Shown piece after piece: positions 18,050 to 26,629 of a stretch of DNA of 64,000 nucleotides. The notes beneath the pieces are model-generated. The model was not told where the DNA came from. It saw nothing but the letters and a program-made list of their open reading frames with translations, and made no database searches. Numbering within the stretch: position 1 is the stretch's first letter; every line of letters begins with the position of its first letter. This stretch comes from Scardovia wiggsiae (GTDB lineage: Bacteria > Actinomycetota > Actinomycetes > Actinomycetales > Bifidobacteriaceae): contig NZ_CP157350.1 in assembly GCF_051045985.1 (NCBI RefSeq), positions 310,001-374,000 on the forward strand, read 5' to 3'. The position numbers and the translations under genes were made by a program.

Positions 18050-19444
18050 ATGCCACGTTTATTTGGGACCGATGGTGCACGCGGTTTAGCGAACGGTTTT
18101 TTGACCCCCAGGCTCGCCCTTGATATGGGGGATGCCGCCGCCCGCGTCCTGGGAAACAGCAGTACTGCTGCAGACAGCGATGATGCGCATCACGGCCGCC
18201 GCCGCGCGCTCGTGGGGCGCGATACCCGTGTATCAGGGGATTTCCTCGCCGCTGCATTGTCAGCGGGGATGAGCTCCGCCGGATTCGATGTGCTTGATGT
18301 AGGCATAATCCCGACCCCCGGCGTTGCTTATCTGACATCAGTGCTGAATGTGGAAATGGGTGCAGTGATATCCGCGTCCCATAACCCTATGCCGGACAAC
18401 GGCATCAAGTTTTTTGCGCGCGGCGGCTTCAAGCTCCCTGATGCCAGGGAGGATGAGATCGAAAGCATTATGGGCTCTGACTGGCAGCGGCCCACCGGCG
18501 CGGGTGTAGGCAGGATCTCGCATGATATAACGACAGCTACCAATATGTATATCGACCATCTTGTGGATACTATCGCTCCTGCAGATAAAGGCGGCACCCG
18601 GCCCCAGCCTCTGCGCGGGCTGCGCATCGTTGCCGACTGTGCCAATGGCGCTACATCCGTAGTGGCTCCGGAAGCTTTGCGCCGTACGGGTGCTGATGTT
18701 GTGGTCATCAACGCCTCGCCGGACGGCTATAATATCAACGACCATGCCGGTTCCACCCACCCCGAGCAGCTCCAGGCTATGGTCAGGGCATCCGGCGCCC
18801 AGATGGGCGTTGCGTTTGATGGTGATGCTGACCGATGCCTTGCAGTAGATGAAGACGGTACCATGGTGAACGGCGACCAGATCATGGGCATACTCGCCCG
18901 GGCGTATAAACGCGAAGGCAAGCTCAGCCATGACACCCTCGTTATTACGGTTATGAGCAATCTTGGCCTGATCCTGGCGCTTAAGGATATGGGGATCAAA
19001 ACAGTGCAGACTAACGTCGGCGACCGCTATGTGCTTGAAGAGATGCTCCGTGGGGATTACACCCTTGGAGGTGAACAGTCCGGCCATGTGATTAACCGCG
19101 AATTCGCTACGACAGGCGACGGTACCCTTACTGCTTTGCGTTTATGCTATGAGGTCATGGATTCAGGCAGGAGCCTTAAAGATCTTGCTGCCGATTTCCC
19201 CCAGCTCCCACAGCAGCTTATCAACGTCCCCAATGTTGATAAACTGTCTGCCGGCACTAATGCGAAAGTGCAGGAAGCGGTCTGCCGTGAGGAAAAGCTC
19301 CTTGCTGATACCGGGCGTGTCCTGCTGCGGCCGTCAGGCACGGAACCGCTGGTAAGGGTCATGGTCGAGGCGGCAACACAAGAGCAGGCTGATGAAGTTT
19401 GCAGGCGCCTGGCTGATGTTGTGGCATCTGAACTGGCACTGTAG
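18050..19444 (+). CDS. glmM: Phosphoglucosamine mutase
   Basis: Converts glucosamine-6-phosphate to glucosamine-1-phosphate on the way to UDP-GlcNAc for peptidoglycan. Seen in the protein: N-terminal RLFGTDGARG, phosphoserine loop SASHNPMPDNG, metal-binding DGDADR, the substrate loop GGEQSGH, and the C-terminal phosphate-binding RPSGTEP. The 464-residue length is normal. The start at 18050 is chosen over 18023 because AGGAGG ends 4 bases upstream and because MPRLFGTDG is the canonical beginning. Confidence 0.97.
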   Translation: MPRLFGTDGARGLANGFLTPRLALDMGDAAARVLGNSSTAADSDDAHHGRRRALVGRDTRVSGDFLAAALSAGMSSAGFDVLDVGIIPTPGVAYLTSVLNVEMGAVISASHNPMPDNGIKFFARGGFKLPDAREDEIESIMGSDWQRPTGAGVGRISHDITTATNMYIDHLVDTIAPADKGGTRPQPLRGLRIVADCANGATSVVAPEALRRTGADVVVINASPDGYNINDHAGSTHPEQLQAMVRASGAQMGVAFDGDADRCLAVDEDGTMVNGDQIMGILARAYKREGKLSHDTLVITVMSNLGLILALKDMGIKTVQTNVGDRYVLEEMLRGDYTLGGEQSGHVINREFATTGDGTLTALRLCYEVMDSGRSLKDLAADFPQLPQQLINVPNVDKLSAGTNAKVQEAVCREEKLLADTGRVLLRPSGTEPLVRVMVEAATQEQADEVCRRLADVVASELAL

Positions 19445-19534
19445 CAGCGTTATAGCGTCATCAGCATATGATCGCAGGATACGGGCCGCCTGGTGCCCGG
19501 ATGAGCATGGTATGCAGCAGAGAAAGGCAGGAAT

Positions 19535-20218
19535 ATGGCTTGGGACAAGGCACATATCGATACAGAGCTAGACCGTGAGGTGCGTGAGCTCCTTTCTGCG
19601 GCGGATGGGAACGGGACGCTCCCTATCGTACAGATGGGGGAGCCGGTGCTGCGGCTGAAGACTGTGCGGTATACCGGACAGCTGCGGCAGAGCACACTTG
19701 ACCGGCTGAAAAAATGCATGCGTAAAACTATGCTTGATGCTCCGGGCGTAGGGCTTGCAGGCCCGCAGATCGGGCTGGGGCTTTCCCTCGCTGTGATTGA
19801 GGACCATGCGCGGCCTCAGGCAGATAACAGTTCTGAGTATTCGGATGAGGCCCGGGACCCGCGCGGTATTTCCGATGTCCCGTTTTATATGGTCATCAAC
19901 CCGTCGTATGAACCGCTGGGCAGCGAAACTGCGAGCTTTTACGAAGGCTGCCTTTCCTTTGACGGGTATCAGGCTGTGCGGAAGCGCTGGCTGAATATCA
20001 AAGCCCATTGGTTCGACGAAAATAATGTTGAGCATGAGGCTGACCTGCATAACTGGCACGCCCGCATTTTCCAGCATGAGACCGACCATCTGAACGGGGA
20101 AGTGTATATTGACAGGGCCGAGATCCGAAGCATGTCGTCATATGATAATCTTGACGAATACTGGGCTTATGACCCTGATCCCTCAGAAGCTGCAGAAATA
20201 TTAGGTTTTGATATTTAA
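19535..20218 (+). CDS. def: Peptide deformylase
   Basis: Removes the formyl group from the initiator methionine of new proteins. All three metal-site motifs are visible: GVGLAGPQIG, EGCLSF, and HETDHLNG with the H-E-x-x-H signature. The 227 residues are slightly longer than E. coli Def, with an extra N-terminal segment and a loop after motif 1 (about residues 90-110), as in other actinobacterial and bifidobacterial forms. The ribosome site AGGCAGGAAT precedes the ATG. It lies 90 bases after glmM on the same strand and is convergent with the next gene. Confidence 0.95.
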   Translation: MAWDKAHIDTELDREVRELLSAADGNGTLPIVQMGEPVLRLKTVRYTGQLRQSTLDRLKKCMRKTMLDAPGVGLAGPQIGLGLSLAVIEDHARPQADNSSEYSDEARDPRGISDVPFYMVINPSYEPLGSETASFYEGCLSFDGYQAVRKRWLNIKAHWFDENNVEHEADLHNWHARIFQHETDHLNGEVYIDRAEIRSMSSYDNLDEYWAYDPDPSEAAEILGFDI

Positions 20219-20223
20219 AGGTG

Positions 20224-20247
20224 CCGGCATCGGATCCATGCGGCCGG
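20224..20247. terminator. Near-palindrome between convergent def and the next gene
   Basis: A 24-base, almost fully self-complementary GC-rich sequence (CCGGCATCGGAT with CCATGCGGCCGG) fills the 32-base gap between two convergent genes. The position suits a two-way terminator, but neither side has a T-tract, so intrinsic termination is unproven. Confidence 0.35.
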
Positions 20248-20250
20248 ATC

Positions 20251-22323
20251 TTAGCTGAAATAGAACCCGGTGAAGGTATAGCAGTATACGGAATCTGTCC
20301 TGCTGATGCCTGATGCGGTAAACCGGACGAGTTCATCCCCCTGGGGGCTGTATATCCCCCACGTATGCTGCTGCGCGGTGTTGGCAAGGACCAGCATGGT
20401 ATGGCTGGTATCGCCTGAAGTGCTGCTTTGGGGCACGGGTATCATCTGGGCGTTGGAGTACCGCGGGGAATAGGGGATGTCGAAGGATGAGGCCAGGGTA
20501 TAGGTGCCTGAGTTTTCATCTACGCGATACATGTAAAAACGTGACTTATACCGGGAAAGGTCCCCTTGGGAAACTGTATTGACGCCGGGAACCATGCCGG
20601 GCCAGCTGACGGCAGTATTGGTAGGGCTGTAGCCGTAGTTGTTGTTGAACATATACACGAGATGCTGCCCGTCGCCCAGCGGCTGGAGCTCCGCACCCTC
20701 TCCGGTACCGGAGGGCTGGGATGTGCCGTCTGAAGCCTCAGCCGTATGTTTTTTCCTGCGTAGGCTGTTATATTCGCTGATCCATGAATTCGCATCCCCG
20801 TCATCAAGCTGCTCAACGCTGTGCTGCCCTGCATGGGTACTGAAATCTTCACTTTTGCGGTAGAGGTAGTCAGAGTAGACAGTTGCATCCCATATCTGAT
20901 GCGGGCCAAGGAAATAGGTGATGGAAGGCTGCGACGCAGCGGTGCCTGCAGCATCTGCTGAAGTGCTGTCCCCGGAGGAGGCGCCTGAAGCTGATGAAGC
21001 AGGTGAAGCAGCGCTGTCGGGGAGCCGGATCTTCATAACAGTTGATGTTTCCTGCGAGCTGACAATGACCGAGCCCCCGGGCACATACTGGATCGAATCC
21101 AGCATCAGCCAGTTCCAGCGCAGGTCATTGTCTGTGGACAGCGGCCGCCTGGTGGTTTTGCGGTAGTCGTTGAGCAAGGTGCTGAAATTGATGTATTCGG
21201 TTGCAGTGCCTGTGACGCTGCTGACCTTCACTATGAGGTTGTTCGTATCAAGCTGTGATTTATCCGAAGCGATAAGGAGGAGGTTCCCCTGGCTGTCAAA
21301 AGTGTGGGTGCTGTTTATCTGGTAGATGCTGGGGATGTTGAAAATGCTGACCAGCTTGCCCCGGCTGTCCATTGCACTGATCTGGTTGAAGTCGCTGACG
21401 TAGTACATAAGGCCGTCGTGGAAGGAAAAATTTTTCCCATGGTTGTTCATCATGGGGAATTCAGCGCGCAGTATCCCGTCTGCGTCATACAGGTAAACGT
21501 AGTCGCGCGAATTCGTCCCCAGCCCGAAAACTGCGAACAGCCCCTGGGCAAGCCCAGCGCGGATACTCTTATCGGTTTCCCTGAACCGTGCTGCAACAGT
21601 TTTTTTCAGCCTGACAGGCGCAGAACCCCACAGGTCGCCCGTGACATAAGTGAACTTATGTATGTCCGTATGGCCGTCTTCGTAAGTGACAGTATAGGTC
21701 ACTGTATTTTTTGCTGCAGGGATAAGCCCGATAACGCTGAATTCATGGGATGTCTGATATATCCGGTCCTGGAAGGCGCTGCGGGTGAAAGCGGGATAGG
21801 ACCTGTCTTCCGGTGTTGACACAGTATAGCTGACTTTTGCAGGGGAATCGGTCTCAAAGTACGTGTACAGCGATGTTGTATTTGTACCGTATGGATTGGC
21901 AAGGACCAGCATGTTGCCGGGCGTATAGCGGTGTGATTTTTTGTAACTGTCGATTTTCTGCTGTGCCTGGTCCTGATAGTCAAGCGTATAGATTTTCTTT
22001 ATCCGGTCTGTAAGGACAGTAGTGGCAGCAAGGCTGTTTTTTGCACGGTAATACTGCCGGGTCGTCCATATCCCCAGCACGCCGATCATCGCAATAACAG
22101 TAAGGGTGATGATCCATTTAAATGCCCGGTAACGCGGTTTTTCGGCCATATCTTTGCGCTGGCGGGTCCGTATATCATGTGCCCTCAGGAAAGCCTGCCC
22201 GGTACCGGCAGCGCGCGTTCCGGGATCAGGGACTACGGTTACGTGTGAGGGATTGCGTCCGGCAGCCTTCCGCGGATCCCGTCCGTCTGCTGTGCGGGCA
22301 GGGCTGTTATGGGTATCGGCCAT
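20251..22323 (-). CDS. Membrane-anchored arylsulfotransferase (ASST)-like protein, altered active site
   Basis: About 690 residues. After a basic cytoplasmic start, a membrane helix (near residues 70-95, WIITLTVIAMIGVLGIW) anchors a large extracytoplasmic domain. The domain has an N-terminal beta region and a propeller-like part with segments matching the arylsulfate sulfotransferase family: STHTFDSQGN, WNWLMLDSIQY, VIVSSQETSTVMKI and AGQHSVEQL. From family knowledge, E. coli AssT uses His356 and Arg374, 18 residues apart, plus His436. Here the aligned positions are Met407 and Gln424, exactly 18 apart, while the last histidine is kept as His501. A Ser/Ala-rich insert lies near 435-460. The start at 22323 has AGGGGGAT just upstream; the frame is open for 63 more codons. 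It may be catalytically dead or act differently. No sulfatase or thiol oxidase gene is nearby. Confidence 0.68.
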   Translation of the reverse strand: MADTHNSPARTADGRDPRKAAGRNPSHVTVVPDPGTRAAGTGQAFLRAHDIRTRQRKDMAEKPRYRAFKWIITLTVIAMIGVLGIWTTRQYYRAKNSLAATTVLTDRIKKIYTLDYQDQAQQKIDSYKKSHRYTPGNMLVLANPYGTNTTSLYTYFETDSPAKVSYTVSTPEDRSYPAFTRSAFQDRIYQTSHEFSVIGLIPAAKNTVTYTVTYEDGHTDIHKFTYVTGDLWGSAPVRLKKTVAARFRETDKSIRAGLAQGLFAVFGLGTNSRDYVYLYDADGILRAEFPMMNNHGKNFSFHDGLMYYVSDFNQISAMDSRGKLVSIFNIPSIYQINSTHTFDSQGNLLLIASDKSQLDTNNLIVKVSSVTGTATEYINFSTLLNDYRKTTRRPLSTDNDLRWNWLMLDSIQYVPGGSVIVSSQETSTVMKIRLPDSAASPASSASGASSGDSTSADAAGTAASQPSITYFLGPHQIWDATVYSDYLYRKSEDFSTHAGQHSVEQLDDGDANSWISEYNSLRRKKHTAEASDGTSQPSGTGEGAELQPLGDGQHLVYMFNNNYGYSPTNTAVSWPGMVPGVNTVSQGDLSRYKSRFYMYRVDENSGTYTLASSFDIPYSPRYSNAQMIPVPQSSTSGDTSHTMLVLANTAQQHTWGIYSPQGDELVRFTASGISRTDSVYCYTFTGFYFS

Positions 22324-22437
22324 ATATCCCCCTGGTGCTGTTTGCTGCTGTCTGAGTGCTGATAGAACAATATTTTCCATTCTAATACTAATATCCTGCC
22401 TGCCTATTCTGCTTCCGGACGTGTGCGGTTTTGCCCG

Positions 22438-23718
22438 ATGAGTACGCTGAAAGATATGTCTATACAGGAATTTGATTACTGGCATCAGGACAGGCATGTC
22501 AATCCGCAGCATCTGGAATCAGTCGCAGCTTTCCACAGGGCAGGGATCAAAGACGCTTCGGGGCATGGGGGCGGGCTTGGCGTTGAGATCGAACATCTGC
22601 CTGTCCGGACGGCAGATAACCCTGTTTCTGCACCGGAAGGTACGGCTGTCACCTATGCTGAGGCACACGGCATCCGCAGTGTACTGGAAGACCTCAGGGA
22701 GCTGTATGATCCCGCTGAAGAGGTGTACGAGGGGGATGCCCTGCTGGGCCTGGGGAAAGAGGGTATTAGGATCTCGCTGGAGCCCGGCGGGCAGATAGAA
22801 TGCTCATTCAGTGTGGTACATTCTGCCGGCGGGCTGGAAAGGCTTTATGCCGATTTCCTCCAGAATATCGGGCCGGCCCTGCGCCGGCACGGCGTACAGC
22901 TGGTAACCCAGGGGTACCAGCCGCATTCCCTCAGTGAAGATATCGATGTCATCCCCAGGAAGCGCTACCAGTGTATGGACGCCTACTTTGGCAGGATGTC
23001 AGGTTTCGGGCGCAATATGATGCGCGCATCAGCATCTGTACAGATCAGCATTGATTATTTCAGTGAAGAAGATGCTGTCGCTAAAATGCGTACCGGGACA
23101 GCGCTGGGTCCTGTCCTTGCCTACTTCTTCCGCAATTCCCCCTATTTTGAAGGGCAGGCCAGCCCTTACCGCCTTCTGCGGCAGCATTTCTGGACACGTA
23201 TCGGAAATAGCCGCGCCGGTGTTGCGCCGGGGCTTTTTGACGGCAATTTCGGCTTTGAGCAGGCTGCATATAATGTCCTCGCATCGCCCCTTATGGTTGC
23301 GGATGTTACGCATACCCCTGAATACGCGCAGGAAAGTGACCCTGTCCGCATAGCGGCCTTTGATAATGCTGCCGATGTGTATCCTGACCGCGCGCTCAAT
23401 GATTATGAGATATCCCATATCATCTCTACGCATTTTAATGATGTGCGCCTGAAGAACTTTATTGAGCTGCGGCACTGGGATTCGCTTCCGATCGGGCGGG
23501 CCGTACAGCTGCTGCGCTGTGTTGCGCATGTGTTCTATGACCGGGAAGCATTCACGGAGGCCAGCAGCTATGTCAGCGGGATCCGCGAAGTCGATGTCGA
23601 AGAGTGCAAGCTCGGCCTCCAGGTATATGGCGATGCTGCGCTGCCGTACGGGCGTCCGCTTGATTTCTGGCAGAGGCTCCTGGGCCTTGACAGGGACGGG
23701 ACATATCGCGGGCGTTAG
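22438..23718 (+). CDS. Glutamate-cysteine ligase homologue, GCS2 family
   Basis: ATP-dependent ligase of the plant/alpha-proteobacterial gamma-glutamylcysteine synthetase family, also the family of mycobacterial EgtA. Visible: GVEIEHLP near the start, the glycine-rich SLEPGGQIECS, ASVQISIDY, and the C-terminal FIELRHWDSLP, all typical of the fold and substrate pocket. The length of about 427 residues is normal. The start is uncertain: ATG at 22438 or 22453, or GTG at 22423; none has a good ribosome site. It is divergent from the arylsulfotransferase-like gene over a 114-base AT-rich gap that should hold both promoters. No glutathione synthetase or ergothioneine gene is in the window, so the product may be gamma-glutamylcysteine itself. 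Confidence 0.82.
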   Translation: MSTLKDMSIQEFDYWHQDRHVNPQHLESVAAFHRAGIKDASGHGGGLGVEIEHLPVRTADNPVSAPEGTAVTYAEAHGIRSVLEDLRELYDPAEEVYEGDALLGLGKEGIRISLEPGGQIECSFSVVHSAGGLERLYADFLQNIGPALRRHGVQLVTQGYQPHSLSEDIDVIPRKRYQCMDAYFGRMSGFGRNMMRASASVQISIDYFSEEDAVAKMRTGTALGPVLAYFFRNSPYFEGQASPYRLLRQHFWTRIGNSRAGVAPGLFDGNFGFEQAAYNVLASPLMVADVTHTPEYAQESDPVRIAAFDNAADVYPDRALNDYEISHIISTHFNDVRLKNFIELRHWDSLPIGRAVQLLRCVAHVFYDREAFTEASSYVSGIREVDVEECKLGLQVYGDAALPYGRPLDFWQRLLGLDRDGTYRGR

Positions 23719-23772
23719 CTATCTTTGTAATGTTTGTATAGGACTTGTGAGCTGCTTGAGGAGGCGGTCTTA

Positions 23773-25203
23773 ATGGAGTCAAAGCTTGAAGCAGCCACCC
23801 AGCTGGCGAAAAGGCGGGGGTTCGTATTCCCCGCGGGGGAGATCTACGGAGGCACACGTTCCGCATGGGATTACGGCCCTCTGGGCGTTGCACTCAAAGA
23901 CAATATCAAGCATGAGTGGTGGCGTTCCATGGTGACCACGCGCGGCGATGTAGTCGGTGTTGATACGTCAGTCATCCTTCCCAGCGAAGTATGGGTCGCT
24001 TCCGGGCATGTCAATGTCTTTAATGACCCGCTGGTTGAATGCCTGAACTGCCACAAGCGCTTCCGTGCAGACCATCTTGAAGAGCATTATGAGGCTAAAC
24101 ATGGCCATACGCCTGAGGGTATGGGTGTTATACCGTGCCCTGAGTGCGGCACTGTAGGCAAATGGACCCAGCCCCGCGATTTCAATATGATGCTCCGCAC
24201 CCATCTGGGGCCTGTTGAAGATGAGAATTCGCTGCATTATCTCCGCCCGGAAACGGCGCAGGGTATTTTCGTTGATTTTGCGGAAGTCCTGGGGACTTCC
24301 CGTCAGAAGCCCCCTTTCGGCATTGCCAATATGGGCAAAAGCTTCCGCAATGAGATCACTCCGGGGAATTTCATTTTCCGTACACGCGAGTTTGAGCAGA
24401 TGGAAATGGAATTCTTCGTTGTCCCGGGGACCGATGAAGAGTGGCATCAGTACTGGATCGATGCACGCCGCCAGTGGTATGTCGATCTTGGTATTAACCC
24501 TGATAACCTCCGCCTGTATGAGCATCCGAAGGAGAAACTGTCCCATTATTCCAAGCGTACAGTGGATATTGAGTATAAGTTCGGTTTCCAGGGCTCTGAC
24601 TGGGGGGAGCTTGAAGGCATAGCAAACCGCACCGACTATGACCTGAACGCACATTCGCAGCATTCCGGCAAGGACCTGAGCTATTTTGACCAGGCTTCCG
24701 GCGAGCGTTTCATACCGTACGTGATAGAGCCTGCCGCAGGGCTGACCCGTTCGCTTATGGCATTCCTTGTTGATGCGTATGATGTGGATGAAGCCCCCAA
24801 TACTAAGGGAGGGGTTGATACCCGTACGGTCCTGCGCCTTGATCCGCGGCTGTCGCCGGTGAAGGCGGCGGTTTTCCCGCTGTCGAGGAAACCCGAACTC
24901 CAGGGCATTGCCCATAACCTTGCCGATGATCTCCGCGAGGATGGCTGGGATATCGATTACGATGAGGCGGGCGCTATTGGACGCCGGTACCGCCGCCAGG
25001 ACGAGATCGGTACCCCGCTGTGCGTTACTGTTGATTTTGACACGCTGGATGATCAGGCTGTGACCATCCGTGAGCGCGATACCATGAAGCAGGAGCGTGT
25101 AGCCCTGGACCGTGTTGCAGGCTATGTAGGGGCGTTTATTAAAGATAAGCGCAATACGTATCCGCGCACCCCTGAAGCTGTCCGCGCGGCTGCCGCTGCA
25201 TAG
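23773..25203 (+). CDS. glyS: Glycyl-tRNA synthetase, alpha2 class II type
   Basis: Charges tRNA-Gly with glycine. The 476-residue protein begins ESKLEAATQLAKRRGFVFPA and shows class II motif 2 around GKSFRNEITPGNFIFRTREF, the RPETAQGIF segment diagnostic of this dimeric enzyme, and motif 3 GLTRSLMAFL. A zinc-ribbon-like CLNCHKRF and CPECG pair is present in the catalytic insertion. The ATG at 23773 is chosen because AGGAGG lies 9 bases upstream; the 13 extra codons of the open frame are unlikely. dusB follows after 13 bases, probably in one operon. Confidence 0.97.
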   Translation: MESKLEAATQLAKRRGFVFPAGEIYGGTRSAWDYGPLGVALKDNIKHEWWRSMVTTRGDVVGVDTSVILPSEVWVASGHVNVFNDPLVECLNCHKRFRADHLEEHYEAKHGHTPEGMGVIPCPECGTVGKWTQPRDFNMMLRTHLGPVEDENSLHYLRPETAQGIFVDFAEVLGTSRQKPPFGIANMGKSFRNEITPGNFIFRTREFEQMEMEFFVVPGTDEEWHQYWIDARRQWYVDLGINPDNLRLYEHPKEKLSHYSKRTVDIEYKFGFQGSDWGELEGIANRTDYDLNAHSQHSGKDLSYFDQASGERFIPYVIEPAAGLTRSLMAFLVDAYDVDEAPNTKGGVDTRTVLRLDPRLSPVKAAVFPLSRKPELQGIAHNLADDLREDGWDIDYDEAGAIGRRYRRQDEIGTPLCVTVDFDTLDDQAVTIRERDTMKQERVALDRVAGYVGAFIKDKRNTYPRTPEAVRAAAAA

Positions 25204-25216
25204 GTCCGGTGTTTTT

Positions 25217-26386
25217 ATGGCAGGGATGGGCCAGAAAGGGGTTTTGCCCGGCTTCATGCTCGGTACCCACACAGTAAGCGTACCCGTTGTCCTGTCGCCG
25301 ATGGCGGGGGTGACGAACTGGCCGTTCCGGGTCTTATGCGAGGAATATGGTCCTGACGGGCTGTATATTGCAGAGATGGTGACTGCGCGTGCTTTAACTG
25401 CGCGCAATCCTAAAGCTTTCCGTCTGTGCCGCTTTGCGCCTTCGGAAAAGTTCCGTTCCCTCCAGCTGTACGGGGTTGACCCTGCGATCGTTGAAGAGGC
25501 AGCCCGGATGGTCGTTGACGGCAATATGGCAGACCATATTGACCTTAATTTTGGTTGTCCGGTCCCTAAAGTCACCCGCCGCGGAGGAGGGTCTGCCCTG
25601 CCCTGGAAGACGGGGCTCCTCAAGGATATTATCCGCAGGGTGGTGCGTGTGTGCAGCCCTGCCGGTATCCCGGTTACAGCAAAGATCCGCGTGGGTATTG
25701 ATGATTCGCATGAAACGATGGTTGAAGCTGCGCATATCATAGAGTCTGAGGGGTGCGCTTATGTTACCCTCCATGCCCGTACAACAGCCCAGTATTACGG
25801 AGGGCATTCTGACTGGTCGCAGATAAGCAGGCTGAAAGAGTGTGTGTCAATACCTGTTATAGGGAACGGCGATATCTGGACTGCAGAAGATGCCCTTGCC
25901 ATGTCCCGCCAGACCGGGTGCGACGGTGTAGCTGTTGGGCGGGGATGCCAGGGGCGTCCGTGGCTTTTTGCTGATATCAGGAATGCGTTCGCCGGCAGCA
26001 GCAGCCGTACTGACCCGGATCTCGGGCAGGTCTCCCGGGTGATTATGCGCCATGCGCAGCTGCTGACTGAATATTGTGACGGCGATGAGCAGATGGCTGT
26101 CCGCGACCTGCGCAAACATATTGCGTGGTACCTTAAGGGTTTCCCTGTCGGAGGGCATACCCGGTCAGCTTTTATGTGCTGCGAGTCGCTGGCTGACGTG
26201 CGCCGCGAGCTGGACAGGCTTGACCCCGGCGCACGCTTTCCCCGGGAGCTTGCCGGTAAGCCGCGCGGGCGGACGCGCTATGCCAGGAAGGTCCATCTGC
26301 CGTATGGATGGCTGGAATCACACTCCCTTACCGATGCAGAACGTGCAAATATATTTGAGGGCGATGTTGATGATGCGTCATACTGA
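25217..26386 (+). CDS. dusB: tRNA-dihydrouridine synthase
   Basis: FMN- and NADPH-dependent enzyme reducing uridines in the tRNA D-loop. The TIM-barrel start SPMAGVTNWPFR, the active-site NFGCPVPKVTRRGGG with the catalytic cysteine, and the FMN-phosphate site IGNGDIW and GVAVGRGCQGRPW are all present. The 389 residues are normal for the actinobacterial DusB group. The start is 13 bases after the glyS stop. The gene is followed by a 9-G run and the AT-rich ftsZ leader. Confidence 0.95.
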   Translation: MAGMGQKGVLPGFMLGTHTVSVPVVLSPMAGVTNWPFRVLCEEYGPDGLYIAEMVTARALTARNPKAFRLCRFAPSEKFRSLQLYGVDPAIVEEAARMVVDGNMADHIDLNFGCPVPKVTRRGGGSALPWKTGLLKDIIRRVVRVCSPAGIPVTAKIRVGIDDSHETMVEAAHIIESEGCAYVTLHARTTAQYYGGHSDWSQISRLKECVSIPVIGNGDIWTAEDALAMSRQTGCDGVAVGRGCQGRPWLFADIRNAFAGSSSRTDPDLGQVSRVIMRHAQLLTEYCDGDEQMAVRDLRKHIAWYLKGFPVGGHTRSAFMCCESLADVRRELDRLDPGARFPRELAGKPRGRTRYARKVHLPYGWLESHSLTDAERANIFEGDVDDASY

Positions 26387-26629
26387 CCGCAAGGGGGGGG
26401 GAGGGGAATGACCCCTCAGCCCCCATCGCAGGCATATCCCCGTCCGGCAGCATATCGGTGGCATGCCTGATCCCATGTTTCAGCAGACATTCACAATTCC
26501 TTCATAAAGTTATACTTAAAACACACATTTTTTACGAAATGTCTTTATTTTTTGCGAACATTTATATGTAATAGTTTTTTGCGTTAAAGTTGTGTATAGC
26601 GTTGAAAATTGCATAACGACAGGAGCAGC
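26387..26629 (+). promoter_or_regulatory. AT-rich ftsZ upstream region with repeats
   Basis: The 243-base gap before ftsZ starts with a run of nine G (26393-26401) and becomes very AT-rich from about 26490. TATACT at 26511-26516 is a good -10 candidate. Three T6 tracts, two of them followed by ACG or GCG, lie between 26525 and 26585, and AAATGT at 26537-26542 is inverted as ACATTT at 26558-26563. This looks like a regulated, bent promoter region for the division gene, but no regulator can be named. Confidence 0.5.

Noticed and set aside
23968..25740. 590-codon open frame on the minus strand opposite glyS and dusB
   Set aside because: It lies entirely against two well-recognised genes, has no ribosome site or recognisable domain, and long antisense frames are common with this codon use.
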